Assembly: GCA_002293025.1 (NCBI GenBank)
Contig: DBCL01000012.1
Coordinates: 20,036-78,261, forward strand
Direction of reading: 5' to 3'
DNA length: 58,226 nt
Source of the DNA: Actinobacteria bacterium UBA959
GTDB taxonomy: Bacteria; Actinomycetota; Actinomycetes; S36-B12; UBA5976
Every line of letters starts with the position of its first letter. Within the stretch, counting starts at the first letter, position 1. The notes below the pieces were generated by a model that was not told the origin of the DNA, did no database searches, and saw only the letters and a list, made by a program, of their open reading frames with translations. A program made the position numbers and the translations under genes. Positions 28,225 through 36,046 of the stretch are shown one piece after another.

Positions 28225-28763
28225 TAGTCTTTTTCGATCTCAGCAATAACTGATTCAAGCAATGAACGGGTAGTTTCACCAAGTATTCGAGCGCTTGGTC
28301 GACCTGAGCGATCTAGAATTACCGTTGTTGGTATTGCACTTAATGGAAGTGAATCTCTAAAAGCCAATTGAAGTGATCCATCTGGATCTATTAACGATGG
28401 ATATTCCACTTTAAAGTACTTTTCAAATGCCCGTGCTGCTGGTTCATTATCCCTAGTATTAATCCCCAGCATTTTTACATTGGGATTCTTAAGATTAAAA
28501 TCAACTAATTGGGGAGCCTCTTTTCGACATGGAGCACACCATGAAGCCCAGACATTGATAACCACAATTGAGCCTAGGTAACTGTTTGTGTTTAGTTTTT
28601 CTTGATCTAAAGTTATGCCAGCAAGTTCTATTGCCTCCCCACGATCAGATTCAGCTAATACTGTGGTTGTCCCATCACCAGAGATGAACCCGGTGTTATT
28701 TTGGGTAGCAGGTGAGCATCCAGCTATTAGCAATATTGCTAAAAATGCTGTGCGAATTCGCAT
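28224..28763 (-). CDS. resA: ResA/TlpA-like thioredoxin lipoprotein
   Basis: A 179-residue extracytoplasmic thioredoxin-fold protein that reduces apocytochrome c cysteines before heme attachment. An N-terminal lipobox, LLIAGC, ends at about residue 16, followed by a thioredoxin domain with active site WASWCAPCRKEAP and the cis-proline region SAIPTTVILD. It lies between the mutase-like gene and ccdA. Confidence 0.93.
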   Translation of the reverse strand: MRIRTAFLAILLIAGCSPATQNNTGFISGDGTTTVLAESDRGEAIELAGITLDQEKLNTNSYLGSIVVINVWASWCAPCRKEAPQLVDFNLKNPNVKMLGINTRDNEPAARAFEKYFKVEYPSLIDPDGSLQLAFRDSLPLSAIPTTVILDRSGRPSARILGETTRSLLESVIAEIEKD

Positions 28764-29404
28764 TAGGCTCCAACGCCGCCAGTAGATTCTTTGTAAAGTG
28801 AGGCTGCAGGCTCAAAATACTCAATATTTACCAATTCAGCATCTTTAAAAGTTAGAGTGGTCACAGATGCTAAATTGCAAATACGTTTAGTTGGATTGTG
28901 AATAAATCGCTTGTTTTCATAAGCAAGTCTGGCTATCCATATTGGTGACTGGTGGCTAACTAGAACGGATTCATGACCTAAAGAATTATGGCGGGCTGCT
29001 TCAACAGCTAATTTCATGCGATCAGCTATTGCTTGGTAAGGCTCACCCCAAGAAGGTCTAAATGGATTCCACAGATGGCGCCAACTACTTGGTTTTCTTA
29101 AGCTGCCAGCACCACCAACTACTTGTTGTCCTTCAAAGACATTGTCTGCTTCAATCAAATTGTCATCTGTATTGATTTTAAGATTCAATTTACGAGCTAA
29201 TGGTTCAGCAGTTTGTTGAGCACGCTCCAACGGAGATGCCACCAGATGGGTTACGTCACGATCTTGAAAAAAATCTGCAACCATCTCAGCCATTGCTTGT
29301 CCACGTTCTGACAGTTTGTAGCCAGGGATTCGGCCATAGAGAATTTTCTCGGGATTAAACACCTCTCCATGACGTAACATGTGAATCGAAGTGGTGTGAC
29401 TCAT
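28763..29404 (-). CDS. Phosphoglycerate-mutase-like (histidine phosphatase) protein
   Basis: A 213-residue member of the histidine phosphatase superfamily. The phosphohistidine motif LRHGEV is near residue 10, ASPLERAQQTAEPLA follows, and the second histidine is in VSHQSPIWIARLA. Substrate is unknown. An orthologue in the same place (between hemL and the ccs genes, Rv0525) is known in M. tuberculosis; here hemL is missing. It starts 3 nt after the hemD stop with no ribosome-binding site, so translation probably depends on hemD. Confidence 0.88.
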   Translation of the reverse strand: MSHTTSIHMLRHGEVFNPEKILYGRIPGYKLSERGQAMAEMVADFFQDRDVTHLVASPLERAQQTAEPLARKLNLKINTDDNLIEADNVFEGQQVVGGAGSLRKPSSWRHLWNPFRPSWGEPYQAIADRMKLAVEAARHNSLGHESVLVSHQSPIWIARLAYENKRFIHNPTKRICNLASVTTLTFKDAELVNIEYFEPAASLYKESTGGVGA

Positions 29405-29407
29405 GTG

Positions 29408-30967
29408 TTAGGTGCGCTTACGACTTAATCGCTTAACTGAAGGTCGCCAAATTACTTCACCTTGTTCAATTGCAGCTAGCCGAAGCATTTCACCATGTTT
29501 AGTCAAAGCCTCGATAGTTGCGCTTAAGGTTGTTTCTTCAGGAAGTACATCAACGGTTAGTCCAAGTTCTCTAGCTGCTTCAGCTGTTTGCTCACCAATA
29601 CATGCAATTACTGTTGATGGGTGCGGTTTGCCAGCAATTCCAACCAGATTCCTTACTGTTGCGGCAGAACTGAAAACAACAGCATCGTAACCACCACTCT
29701 TGATTGCGTCTCTTATCGCTGGAGGAGGTGGAGCTGCTCGAACAGTTCTAAATGCGGTGATTTCTTCAACTTCCCATCCAATTGAATTTAAAGTTGCTGC
29801 TAAGGACTCAGTTGCCACATCTGCACGTGGAATAAGCACTCGATTCATTGGATCTTGGAACTGATCAAATACTGGCCAATGATTTGCTAAACCAGCATTA
29901 GTATCATCATCTGAGATTAAATCAGGATTAATTCCAATAGATCTTAATAATTCAACTGTGTCCGTACCAACTGCTGCAATTCGAATTCCAGAGAACGCAC
30001 GAGCATCTAGCCCATATTCATCTAGGCGGGTTTTAATTGCCTTAACTGCATGTGGACTAGTGAATGCAATCCACTGAAATCTTCCAGCAACAATTCCGTG
30101 AACAGCTTTCTCCATTTGTTGAGGTGCACGTGGTGGCTCAACACTCAATGTTGGAACTTCTGTGCAAGTGGCTCCAGACTTTGCTAATAACGCTGGAACA
30201 TCTACCGAGAAGTCTTTAGTTTTTGGAAGTAAAACTTTCCAGCCAAACAATGAACGAGTCTCATACCACGAGTTGCGCGCGATAGCTAAGGCTGGTTCAC
30301 CAATTACAGCATGCGCTTGACCTGCAAGACGCAAGTTTCGAATGACATCTGATGCTTCTTCAATATTCATCTGATAGCTGCGTTGATCCAAAGTCACAGC
30401 ACCTTGAATCAAAACCATAGTTGTTGCACCCAGCCTGCCAGCAGCTACTAGGTCATAAGTAAAGCGACCAATCTCGTTTGTAGTGCCACGCACAATCAGT
30501 GTGCTTTTTGGACTAATCAATCCTGGGACTAACGAAGTGTCCTTTGCATCAACTAAATGAACTGAGCCCGTCTTTCCGGAATCAAGTAGTGCGCCTGAAT
30601 AAAGTCCAACTGCAAAGTCGTGTGGAATTGCAGGGAATACATCAAAACTTAGATTTGATCGACGCAAAAGCCCAATTTCTTCAGTGAGTGAGCCTCGCAA
30701 TATGCCGTCACCAAAGAAAACTCGAGCAACATCTTTACCTTCTTTTGCAAAAGCAATTGCAATCCTGGCTCGATCTGTAACTTCCTCAGCAATTGTCTCT
30801 GGTGCAACTGGTCTTAGAGCCTCGATTACCTCCACCAAAGCAGGGTCAACTACTACTTCGACAGCTTCCTTGATTGCTTCAATTGCTGCTTGCGACAAAA
30901 CTGAAATGTCGCAATCTGGGAGGGCGATGAACGAAATAAGTCCTGGTTGCTTCTTGGTGGAACTCAT
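29408..30967 (-). CDS. hemD: HemD with degenerate SUMT-like N-terminal domain
   Basis: A 519-residue fusion. Residues 1-245 align in outline with uroporphyrinogen-III C-methyltransferase, but the SAM-binding loop expected as VGAGPGD reads IALPDCD (residues 14-20) and the RLKGGDPFVFGRG motif reads RVFFGDGILRG (82-92), so methyltransferase activity is unlikely. Residues 250-500 form an apparently intact uroporphyrinogen-III synthase domain (AFTSPHAVKAI, VIACIGEQTAEAARELGL). In other actinobacteria this fusion is active in both halves and lies in rex-hemA-hemC-hemD-hemB; here it directly follows rex by a 4-base overlap, with no hemA, hemC or hemB. Confidence 0.85.
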   Translation of the reverse strand: MSSTKKQPGLISFIALPDCDISVLSQAAIEAIKEAVEVVVDPALVEVIEALRPVAPETIAEEVTDRARIAIAFAKEGKDVARVFFGDGILRGSLTEEIGLLRRSNLSFDVFPAIPHDFAVGLYSGALLDSGKTGSVHLVDAKDTSLVPGLISPKSTLIVRGTTNEIGRFTYDLVAAGRLGATTMVLIQGAVTLDQRSYQMNIEEASDVIRNLRLAGQAHAVIGEPALAIARNSWYETRSLFGWKVLLPKTKDFSVDVPALLAKSGATCTEVPTLSVEPPRAPQQMEKAVHGIVAGRFQWIAFTSPHAVKAIKTRLDEYGLDARAFSGIRIAAVGTDTVELLRSIGINPDLISDDDTNAGLANHWPVFDQFQDPMNRVLIPRADVATESLAATLNSIGWEVEEITAFRTVRAAPPPPAIRDAIKSGGYDAVVFSSAATVRNLVGIAGKPHPSTVIACIGEQTAEAARELGLTVDVLPEETTLSATIEALTKHGEMLRLAAIEQGEVIWRPSVKRLSRKRT

Positions 30968-31647
30968 ATTGATATGACCTCATTTGCTTTAGTTTGTTCA
31001 TGAAAAGTTAAAATCTGTAATTCGCTGGCTAGATCCATTTGACGCACATCCACACCTGAAGGCACCTTTAGCGTGCATGGCGCAAATGTCATAATTGAAT
31101 AAACACCAGCATTAACCAGCTGGTCGCAGACTTGCTGTGCAGAACTTGCTGGAGTGGTGATAACAGCAATTTGAATATTATTCATGCGAACATAGCTGGA
31201 TAAGTCAGAAATATCTTTAATAGTAATTTGTTCACCATCTGGTGCTGGAACTTTAATTCCTACAATGTCAGGTGCAGTATCAAAAAGTGCTGCTAATCGA
31301 AATCCTCTTTTTGAGAAACCTTCATAACTTGCTAACGCCAAACCTAAGTTTCCACAGCCAACAATCACAATTGGCCATTCACGATTAACACCTAATGTGC
31401 TAGAGATTGTTGCTACGAGATCTTCTGTTTTGTATCCAGAGCCCCGAGTGCCCAGTCCACCTAAGTATGAAAGATCTTTGCGTAGCTGTGCGCTAGTCAC
31501 TTTAACTGCATCCGCTAATTCTTCAGAAGTAACTTCTTGCTTTCCCTGTGCTTTGAAATCCCCAAGTGCTCTTAGGTAAAGAGGTAGGCGGCCAACAGTT
31601 GCTGGAGGCACACCACCAGCACGCGTTGAATTACGACTGTCAGACAA
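30964..31647 (-). CDS. rex: Redox-sensing transcriptional repressor Rex
   Basis: A 227-residue NADH-responsive repressor. An N-terminal winged-helix domain (ADAVKVTSAQLRKDLSYLGG, about residues 45-65) is followed by a Rossmann NAD(H) domain with VIVGCGNLGLALASYEGF and LFDTAP. Known Rex proteins derepress respiratory operons when NADH rises. The start is TTG at 31647, supported by AGGAG 7 nt upstream. It heads the hemD-ccs operon and likely also controls nuo. Confidence 0.95.
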   Translation of the reverse strand: MSDSRNSTRAGGVPPATVGRLPLYLRALGDFKAQGKQEVTSEELADAVKVTSAQLRKDLSYLGGLGTRGSGYKTEDLVATISSTLGVNREWPIVIVGCGNLGLALASYEGFSKRGFRLAALFDTAPDIVGIKVPAPDGEQITIKDISDLSSYVRMNNIQIAVITTPASSAQQVCDQLVNAGVYSIMTFAPCTLKVPSGVDVRQMDLASELQILTFHEQTKANEVISI

Positions 31648-31716
31648 GGAAAACTCCTGGGGAAGTTATGACTTAGGGGGCAAAGGTATTCATTCCCTGC
31701 CAAATGACCAAATCCC

Positions 31717-31962
31717 TCACAAATGAGGTTGGTTTAAAGCGGTTTTAAGGGTCTGGGGCTCAACCCGCCAAATGGCTACCTGAACTCCATCTACCAATAA
31801 CACTGGTAGAAATTCAAAATGAACTGCAGCTAAATTCGGGTGATCAACCACATCAAGCTCTTCAAATTCCTCATTGAATTCAGAACAAACATTTGCCACC
31901 ACAAGCCGAGCATCATCACAGAGATGGCAATTCTGTTTCGTGATTAGTTGCACTCGAGGCAA
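31717..31962 (-). CDS. Glutaredoxin-like protein
   Basis: An 81-residue single-domain thioredoxin-fold protein with the redox motif NCHLCDDA near residue 11 and the cis-proline region EFLPVLLVDG. Substrate is unknown. It begins with TTG at 31962, which reproduces the MPRVxLI N-terminus usual for this family. There is no ribosome-binding site; the start lies 6 nt after the bS22 stop, which itself is part of a TAGCCT sequence. Confidence 0.85.
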   Translation of the reverse strand: MPRVQLITKQNCHLCDDARLVVANVCSEFNEEFEELDVVDHPNLAAVHFEFLPVLLVDGVQVAIWRVEPQTLKTALNQPHL

Positions 31963-31968
31963 CTGAGG

Positions 31969-32067
31969 CTACTTCTTGTTACGACGTTGAACGCGGGTCT
32001 TGCGCAACAACTTGCGATGCTTCTTCTTAGCCATGCGCTTACGACGCTTCTTGATAACTGAACCCAC
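31969..32067 (-). CDS. Small ribosomal protein bS22 (AURKAIP1/COX24 type)
   Basis: A 32-residue, extremely basic protein reading VGSVIKKRRKRMAKKKHR and ending in TRVQRRNKK; almost half the residues are Lys or Arg. This is the tiny actinobacterial ribosomal protein now called bS22, at the same place (between proC and glutaredoxin) as in M. tuberculosis. GTG start at 32067 with GAGGTG 5 nt upstream. Too short for most gene finders. Confidence 0.92.
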   Translation of the reverse strand: MGSVIKKRRKRMAKKKHRKLLRKTRVQRRNKK

Positions 32068-32136
32068 AGTTCACCTCATTGCTTAATTGGATAGAGGTGA
32101 ATGCTACTGCACCCACCCATTCCAGGTTTAGGGCTA

Positions 32137-32925
32137 CTAGCCCAATTCCAATGCTCTAGCTTTTGCCGCTGCCAATGCTCGATCAACCAATGCAGCGAAG
32201 TCTCCTTCGGCAAATACCGCTAAGGCCGCTGCCGTGGTGCCACCAGGAGATGTGACCATCTCGCGCAATTTGAATGGGTCTTGGTTGGAGCTTCGCATTA
32301 ACTCAGCGGCACCAGAGATGGTTTCGAATACTGCTTCCTTGGCAAGGTCTGGTTCAACACCAAGATTTATTGCTGCAGCAATCAAATGCTCAGCTAGTAA
32401 AAAAACGTAGGCAGGTCCTGACCCATGAACTGCTGTGAAGGAATCTTGAAGAGACTCATCAATTAACTGATAATTACCAGCGCATTGCAATAGGTATTTA
32501 GCTCGTTCTAAATGTATTTCATCCGTATCTGGCAATACAGATATTGTTGAGTATCCACGACCAATGAGTGCTGGGGTGTTTGGCATACAGCGAATTACAG
32601 CCCCAGCATTTCCTAATCCGTTCTTCAACTTTTCTAACTTTATACCAGCAGCAATAGACATCACAGTTTGATTACTAGTAATTTTTGGGTTCAGATTTTC
32701 CATCACGTTTACTAGATCTTGGGGCTTTACCGCGAGCACAATCAAATCAACTTTAGTTGCAGTATCTGCATCTGCTGGTTTGACACCAAATTCAGAAACG
32801 ATCGAATCTCTTTTGGCTACATCTTTTTCTGCGAGATAAACAAGGGTGGCAGGGTGCGACTGTCGGATGGCCTTAATCAGGGCAGAACCCATCGAACCAC
32901 CACCCACAAACAACACGCTATCCAT
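32137..32925 (-). CDS. proC: Pyrroline-5-carboxylate reductase
   Basis: A 262-residue enzyme that makes proline from pyrroline-5-carboxylate using NAD(P)H. The Rossmann motif FVGGGSMGSALI is at the N-terminus and the catalytic domain has GSGPAYVFLLAEHLI and MVTSPGGTTAAAL. The ATG at 32925 is 6 nt behind AGGAG and is preferred to GTG 32928. It follows ppx by 9 nt. Confidence 0.95.
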   Translation of the reverse strand: MDSVLFVGGGSMGSALIKAIRQSHPATLVYLAEKDVAKRDSIVSEFGVKPADADTATKVDLIVLAVKPQDLVNVMENLNPKITSNQTVMSIAAGIKLEKLKNGLGNAGAVIRCMPNTPALIGRGYSTISVLPDTDEIHLERAKYLLQCAGNYQLIDESLQDSFTAVHGSGPAYVFLLAEHLIAAAINLGVEPDLAKEAVFETISGAAELMRSSNQDPFKLREMVTSPGGTTAAALAVFAEGDFAALVDRALAAAKARALELG

Positions 32926-32934
32926 CACCAGCTC

Positions 32935-33864
32935 CTATCGATGCATACCATCAATATGTTTAAGCAGAATGCCCTCTCGCAAAGCCCATGGGCCAATCTC
33001 AACTACCTCAACATTTAGCAAATCTACTGCGGTGCTGGCAACGATTGCTCCAGCGGCCAATTGTTCAGCCCTAGAAGCACTAACCCCTGGCAGATTTGTG
33101 CGTTCTTTGCGAGACATGCCAACTAGTTCATCGGTTATCTCTCTTAAATCAGTATCCCAGAGAAATCTTCGCTCGCGCGGGCCTTCGCTAGATGGTGCTG
33201 CACCAGCAATGCGCGCCAAACTTCGAAAAGTTTTGCTAGTTCCCACTACATGGTCCGCCAGACCAGGTTTAGAGACCTCACTAACGACGTTTGCGATCTC
33301 CTGTCTTACATATTTCTGTAATTCTTTAACTTCTTTACTTGTTGGAGGGTCTGATAAATTGAAATCTCTAGTTAATCTACCTGCACCCAGTGGGAGTGAT
33401 ATAGCCACATCTGGTTGTTCACCAGTTCCAACTGCTATCTCAAATGATCCGCCACCGATATCGAGTACTAAAAGCACTCCACTAGACCAACCAAACCATC
33501 TCCTAGTTGCCAGAAATGTTAATTTCGCTTCTTCCGCACCAGAAAGAACATCAATTCGCTGTTTTGTTTGATTAAAAACTTCTGCTAAGAGTTCTTCCCC
33601 ATTCGATGCGTCTCTAATAGCGGAAGTGGCGAATGCCAAAATCTCAGAGCACCCTTGAGCCTCTGCTTGAGCAGTTAGCTCTTGGATGGTTTGAATTAGA
33701 TCAGAGGTCATAGATGGCAGGAATGCACCTTGCTTATCTAGGTGCTCAATTAGCCTCATAGGTTTCTTTACAGAAAGTGCTGGAAGTGGTGCAGAACCTT
33801 CTCGGATATCACAGATAAGCATGTGAACTGTATTAGATCCAATGTCGAGTACACCCAGGCGCAT
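32935..33864 (-). CDS. ppx: Exopolyphosphatase / pppGpp phosphohydrolase family protein
   Basis: A 309-residue actin-like ATPase-fold phosphatase. Phosphate-binding loops LDIGSNTVHMLI (residue 5 on) and VLDIGGGSFEIAVG (about residue 130) are intact. It is of the short, two-domain type seen in actinobacteria, without the C-terminal HD region of E. coli Ppx. Polyphosphate or (p)ppGpp as substrate cannot be settled from sequence. The ATG has no ribosome-binding site but a TAGCCT box 6 nt upstream. Confidence 0.88.
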   Translation of the reverse strand: MRLGVLDIGSNTVHMLICDIREGSAPLPALSVKKPMRLIEHLDKQGAFLPSMTSDLIQTIQELTAQAEAQGCSEILAFATSAIRDASNGEELLAEVFNQTKQRIDVLSGAEEAKLTFLATRRWFGWSSGVLLVLDIGGGSFEIAVGTGEQPDVAISLPLGAGRLTRDFNLSDPPTSKEVKELQKYVRQEIANVVSEVSKPGLADHVVGTSKTFRSLARIAGAAPSSEGPRERRFLWDTDLREITDELVGMSRKERTNLPGVSASRAEQLAAGAIVASTAVDLLNVEVVEIGPWALREGILLKHIDGMHR

Positions 33865-33870
33865 GCGAGG

Positions 33871-33876
33871 AGGCTA
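33871..33876 (-). promoter_or_regulatory. Candidate -10 box for leaderless ppx
   Basis: On the minus strand TAGCCT is followed by 6 nt and ATG at 33864. It faces the plus-strand TAGTCT at 33886-33891 with only 9 bp between them. Confidence 0.55.
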
Positions 33877-33885
33877 GTACCTGTC

Positions 33886-33891
33886 TAGTCT
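33886..33891 (+). promoter_or_regulatory. Candidate -10 box for the leaderless cysteine-rich protein gene
   Basis: TAGTCT is followed by 6 nt and GTG at 33898, with no ribosome-binding site. It is back to back with the ppx hexamer. Confidence 0.55.
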
Positions 33892-33897
33892 TACCGC

Positions 33898-34677
33898 GTG
33901 AATGAAACCTCCTTAACCACTCCGCGTCATTGGGTCGAGTTCCAAGATCCCCATGATTCCAACCAGATGTATCGCTGTGATCTAACTTGGTTAACTTCTA
34001 AGTGGGAATGCATCTTTGGTCGCGGCTGTAAAGGTATCTTGAAAGACAGGCCAGACGATGGGTGCTGCTCACATGGTGCGCACTTCACTGATGCTAAAGA
34101 TGCCAAGCACGTTAAGAAATTTGTGGAATTAATGACTGAAGAAGATTGGCAGTTCAAATCTGTGGGTGATGCAGGGGGTTGGAGTGAGAAAGAAGATGGT
34201 CAATCTAAAACCAGAGTTCATCAAGATGGATGCATATTTTTAAATAGACCAGGTTTTGCCGCTGGTTCAGGCTGTGCGTTCCATGTTCTCGGTAACCGAA
34301 TAGGTGAGCGTCCAATGGATATGAAGCCAGATGTTTGCTGGCAGCTTCCTATGCGTCGCGACTTTGAAACTCGTGAGTTTGAAGATGATACTGAACAATC
34401 AATTGTGATTATTACAGAATTTGATAGAAGAAGTTGGGGTCCTGGCGGCCATGACTTTGATTGGTACTGCTCCAGTAATCCTGAAGCACACACTGCTGCT
34501 GAACCTGTGTATGTAACTGAAAAAGGAACTTTGATAAAACTCATGAGCGCTGAGGCCTACGACATCTTGCTTGAGCACTGCATTGCCCATGAAAAAGCTG
34601 TTGAGACCGTGCAAGACTCAAAGGGCAGAAAACTCATCCCACTACACCCTGCTACGGCTGTCAGAGCCAAGTCTTAG
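33898..34677 (+). CDS. Cysteine-rich protein with YkgJ-like metal-binding pattern
   Basis: A 259-residue soluble protein I cannot name. Cysteines lie at 27, 38, 44, 56 and 57, then at 112, 126 and 147; the second group reads DGCIFLNRP...GCAFH...CWQLPM, which resembles the YkgJ/zinc-or-iron-chelating domain pattern (cysteines before a CC pair, then dGC.FL, C..H and C..FP). The rest is rich in Trp, His and acidic residues. No signal peptide or membrane helix. It is followed after 10 nt by radA. A bound Fe or Zn centre is inference; partner and reaction are unknown. Confidence 0.75.
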   Translation: MNETSLTTPRHWVEFQDPHDSNQMYRCDLTWLTSKWECIFGRGCKGILKDRPDDGCCSHGAHFTDAKDAKHVKKFVELMTEEDWQFKSVGDAGGWSEKEDGQSKTRVHQDGCIFLNRPGFAAGSGCAFHVLGNRIGERPMDMKPDVCWQLPMRRDFETREFEDDTEQSIVIITEFDRRSWGPGGHDFDWYCSSNPEAHTAAEPVYVTEKGTLIKLMSAEAYDILLEHCIAHEKAVETVQDSKGRKLIPLHPATAVRAKS

Positions 34678-34680
34678 TCT
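34675..34680 (+). promoter_or_regulatory. Candidate -10 box for leaderless radA, overlapping the upstream stop codon
   Basis: TAGTCT begins with the TAG stop codon of the preceding gene and is followed by 7 nt and GTG at 34688. The hexamer is identical to that of the preceding gene. Confidence 0.5.
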
Positions 34681-34687
34681 TTAGAGC

Positions 34688-36046
34688 GTGGCTAAGACAA
34701 AACCCTCTCCCTATCGCTGCTCAGAATGCGGCTGGGAGTCCGCTAAGTGGGTTGGCCGTTGTGGTGAATGTCAGGCTTGGTCAACACTCATTGAAGTTGG
34801 TAGAACACTTGGCAGCACTAAACCTGCCTTGATATCAAATGCAGCTGTCGCCATCTCCGATCAAGAATTAATTGAAGCTGGTAAGAGTCCAACCTCCATC
34901 TCAGAATTAGATCGAGTGCTAGGTGGTGGCATAGTTCCAGGTTCAGTGATTTTGTTAGCTGGAGAGCCAGGTGTGGGTAAATCCACACTTCTTCTTGAGG
35001 TAGCAGCAGCCTGGGCTAAAAATTCTGGAAACTCACTTTATATAACCGCAGAAGAATCTGCCGCTCAGGTGAAACTTAGGGCTGAGCGAATTAACGCCAT
35101 AGATGATCAGCTCTATCTTGCTTCTGAAACTGATCTAGCCACAATTCTTGGCTTAATCGAGCACCACAAATCATCATTAGTAATCATTGATTCAATCCAA
35201 ACAATTTCTAGCAGTGAATTGGAGGGTGCAGCTGGTGGGGTTACTCAAGTTCGAGAATCTGCAGCTGCTTTAATCTCAATTGCGAAACGAAGCAATACTG
35301 CAATTGTGTTGGTGGGACATGTAACAAAAGAAGGCACAATTGCAGGTCCTCGAATGTTAGAGCACATAGTTGATGTTGTTCTTAACTTCGATGGGGATAG
35401 GCACACGAGTTTGCGAATTTTGCGCTCTGTAAAGAATAGGTTTGGTGCAACCGACGAAATTGGTTGCTTTGATTTAGCTGAAAGCGGACTGGTCGAAGTA
35501 ACAGATCCAAGTCAACTATTCAGAACTCAACGAACTGACTCAATTGCAGGCACTTGCTTAACAGTTAGCATGGAGGGACAACGCCCACTAATAACCGAAC
35601 TCCAAGCATTGGTTGCAAGTTCTTCACTAGCATCTCCTCGCAGAGCAACATCTGGCGTTGACTCTGCTCGCGTCTCTATGGTGTTAGCCGTATTAGAACG
35701 ACGAGCAAATATCAAAGTTGCCAAAGAAGATTGTTATGTGGCAACTGTTGGAGGAATGAAGATCTATGAGCCTGCAGCAGATCTAGCAATTGCACTATCA
35801 ATTGCTAGTGCGGCCACAGATCAGCCAATTCCACCAACTGTTGTGGCAATTGGAGAAATTGGGCTAACTGGTGAGATTCGACGAACAGCAAATATCCAGA
35901 AACGAATTACGGAAGCAGCACGACTAGGCATAACTGACGCAATAGTTCCAGTGGGAACCAAGCCAGTTACTGGAATTAGACTCTATGAGTCTGCAGACTT
36001 GAGTTCAGCAGTAAAAAACTTAAGAACTATTGCTAAGGCTAATTAG
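34688..36046 (+). CDS. radA: DNA repair protein RadA
   Basis: A 452-residue RecA-related ATPase that promotes branch migration in recombination. In order: zinc finger YRCSECGWESAKWVGRCGEC (residues 8-27), Walker A GEPGVGKST (about residue 98), the RadA-specific KNRFG motif (SVKNRFGATDEIG) and a Lon-protease-like C-terminal domain. Length is normal. Its stop overlaps the clpC end by 4 bases. GTG start. Confidence 0.95.
   Translation: MAKTKPSPYRCSECGWESAKWVGRCGECQAWSTLIEVGRTLGSTKPALISNAAVAISDQELIEAGKSPTSISELDRVLGGGIVPGSVILLAGEPGVGKSTLLLEVAAAWAKNSGNSLYITAEESAAQVKLRAERINAIDDQLYLASETDLATILGLIEHHKSSLVIIDSIQTISSSELEGAAGGVTQVRESAAALISIAKRSNTAIVLVGHVTKEGTIAGPRMLEHIVDVVLNFDGDRHTSLRILRSVKNRFGATDEIGCFDLAESGLVEVTDPSQLFRTQRTDSIAGTCLTVSMEGQRPLITELQALVASSSLASPRRATSGVDSARVSMVLAVLERRANIKVAKEDCYVATVGGMKIYEPAADLAIALSIASAATDQPIPPTVVAIGEIGLTGEIRRTANIQKRITEAARLGITDAIVPVGTKPVTGIRLYESADLSSAVKNLRTIAKAN

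Noticed and set aside
31648..31716. Possible Rex autoregulatory site upstream of rex
   Set aside because: TTTGTGA and TCATTTG half-like sequences occur, but no TGTG-N8-CACA pair with correct symmetry is present.
32131..32143. GGGCTA-C-TAGCCC inverted repeat at the end of proC
   Set aside because: The loop is too small unless the stem is cut to 4 bp, and no U-run follows, so it does not support a terminator.
32846..33571. 241-codon plus-strand frame
   Set aside because: It lies antisense to ppx and the start of proC, both clearly real, and its Ser/Pro-rich translation shows no family motif.
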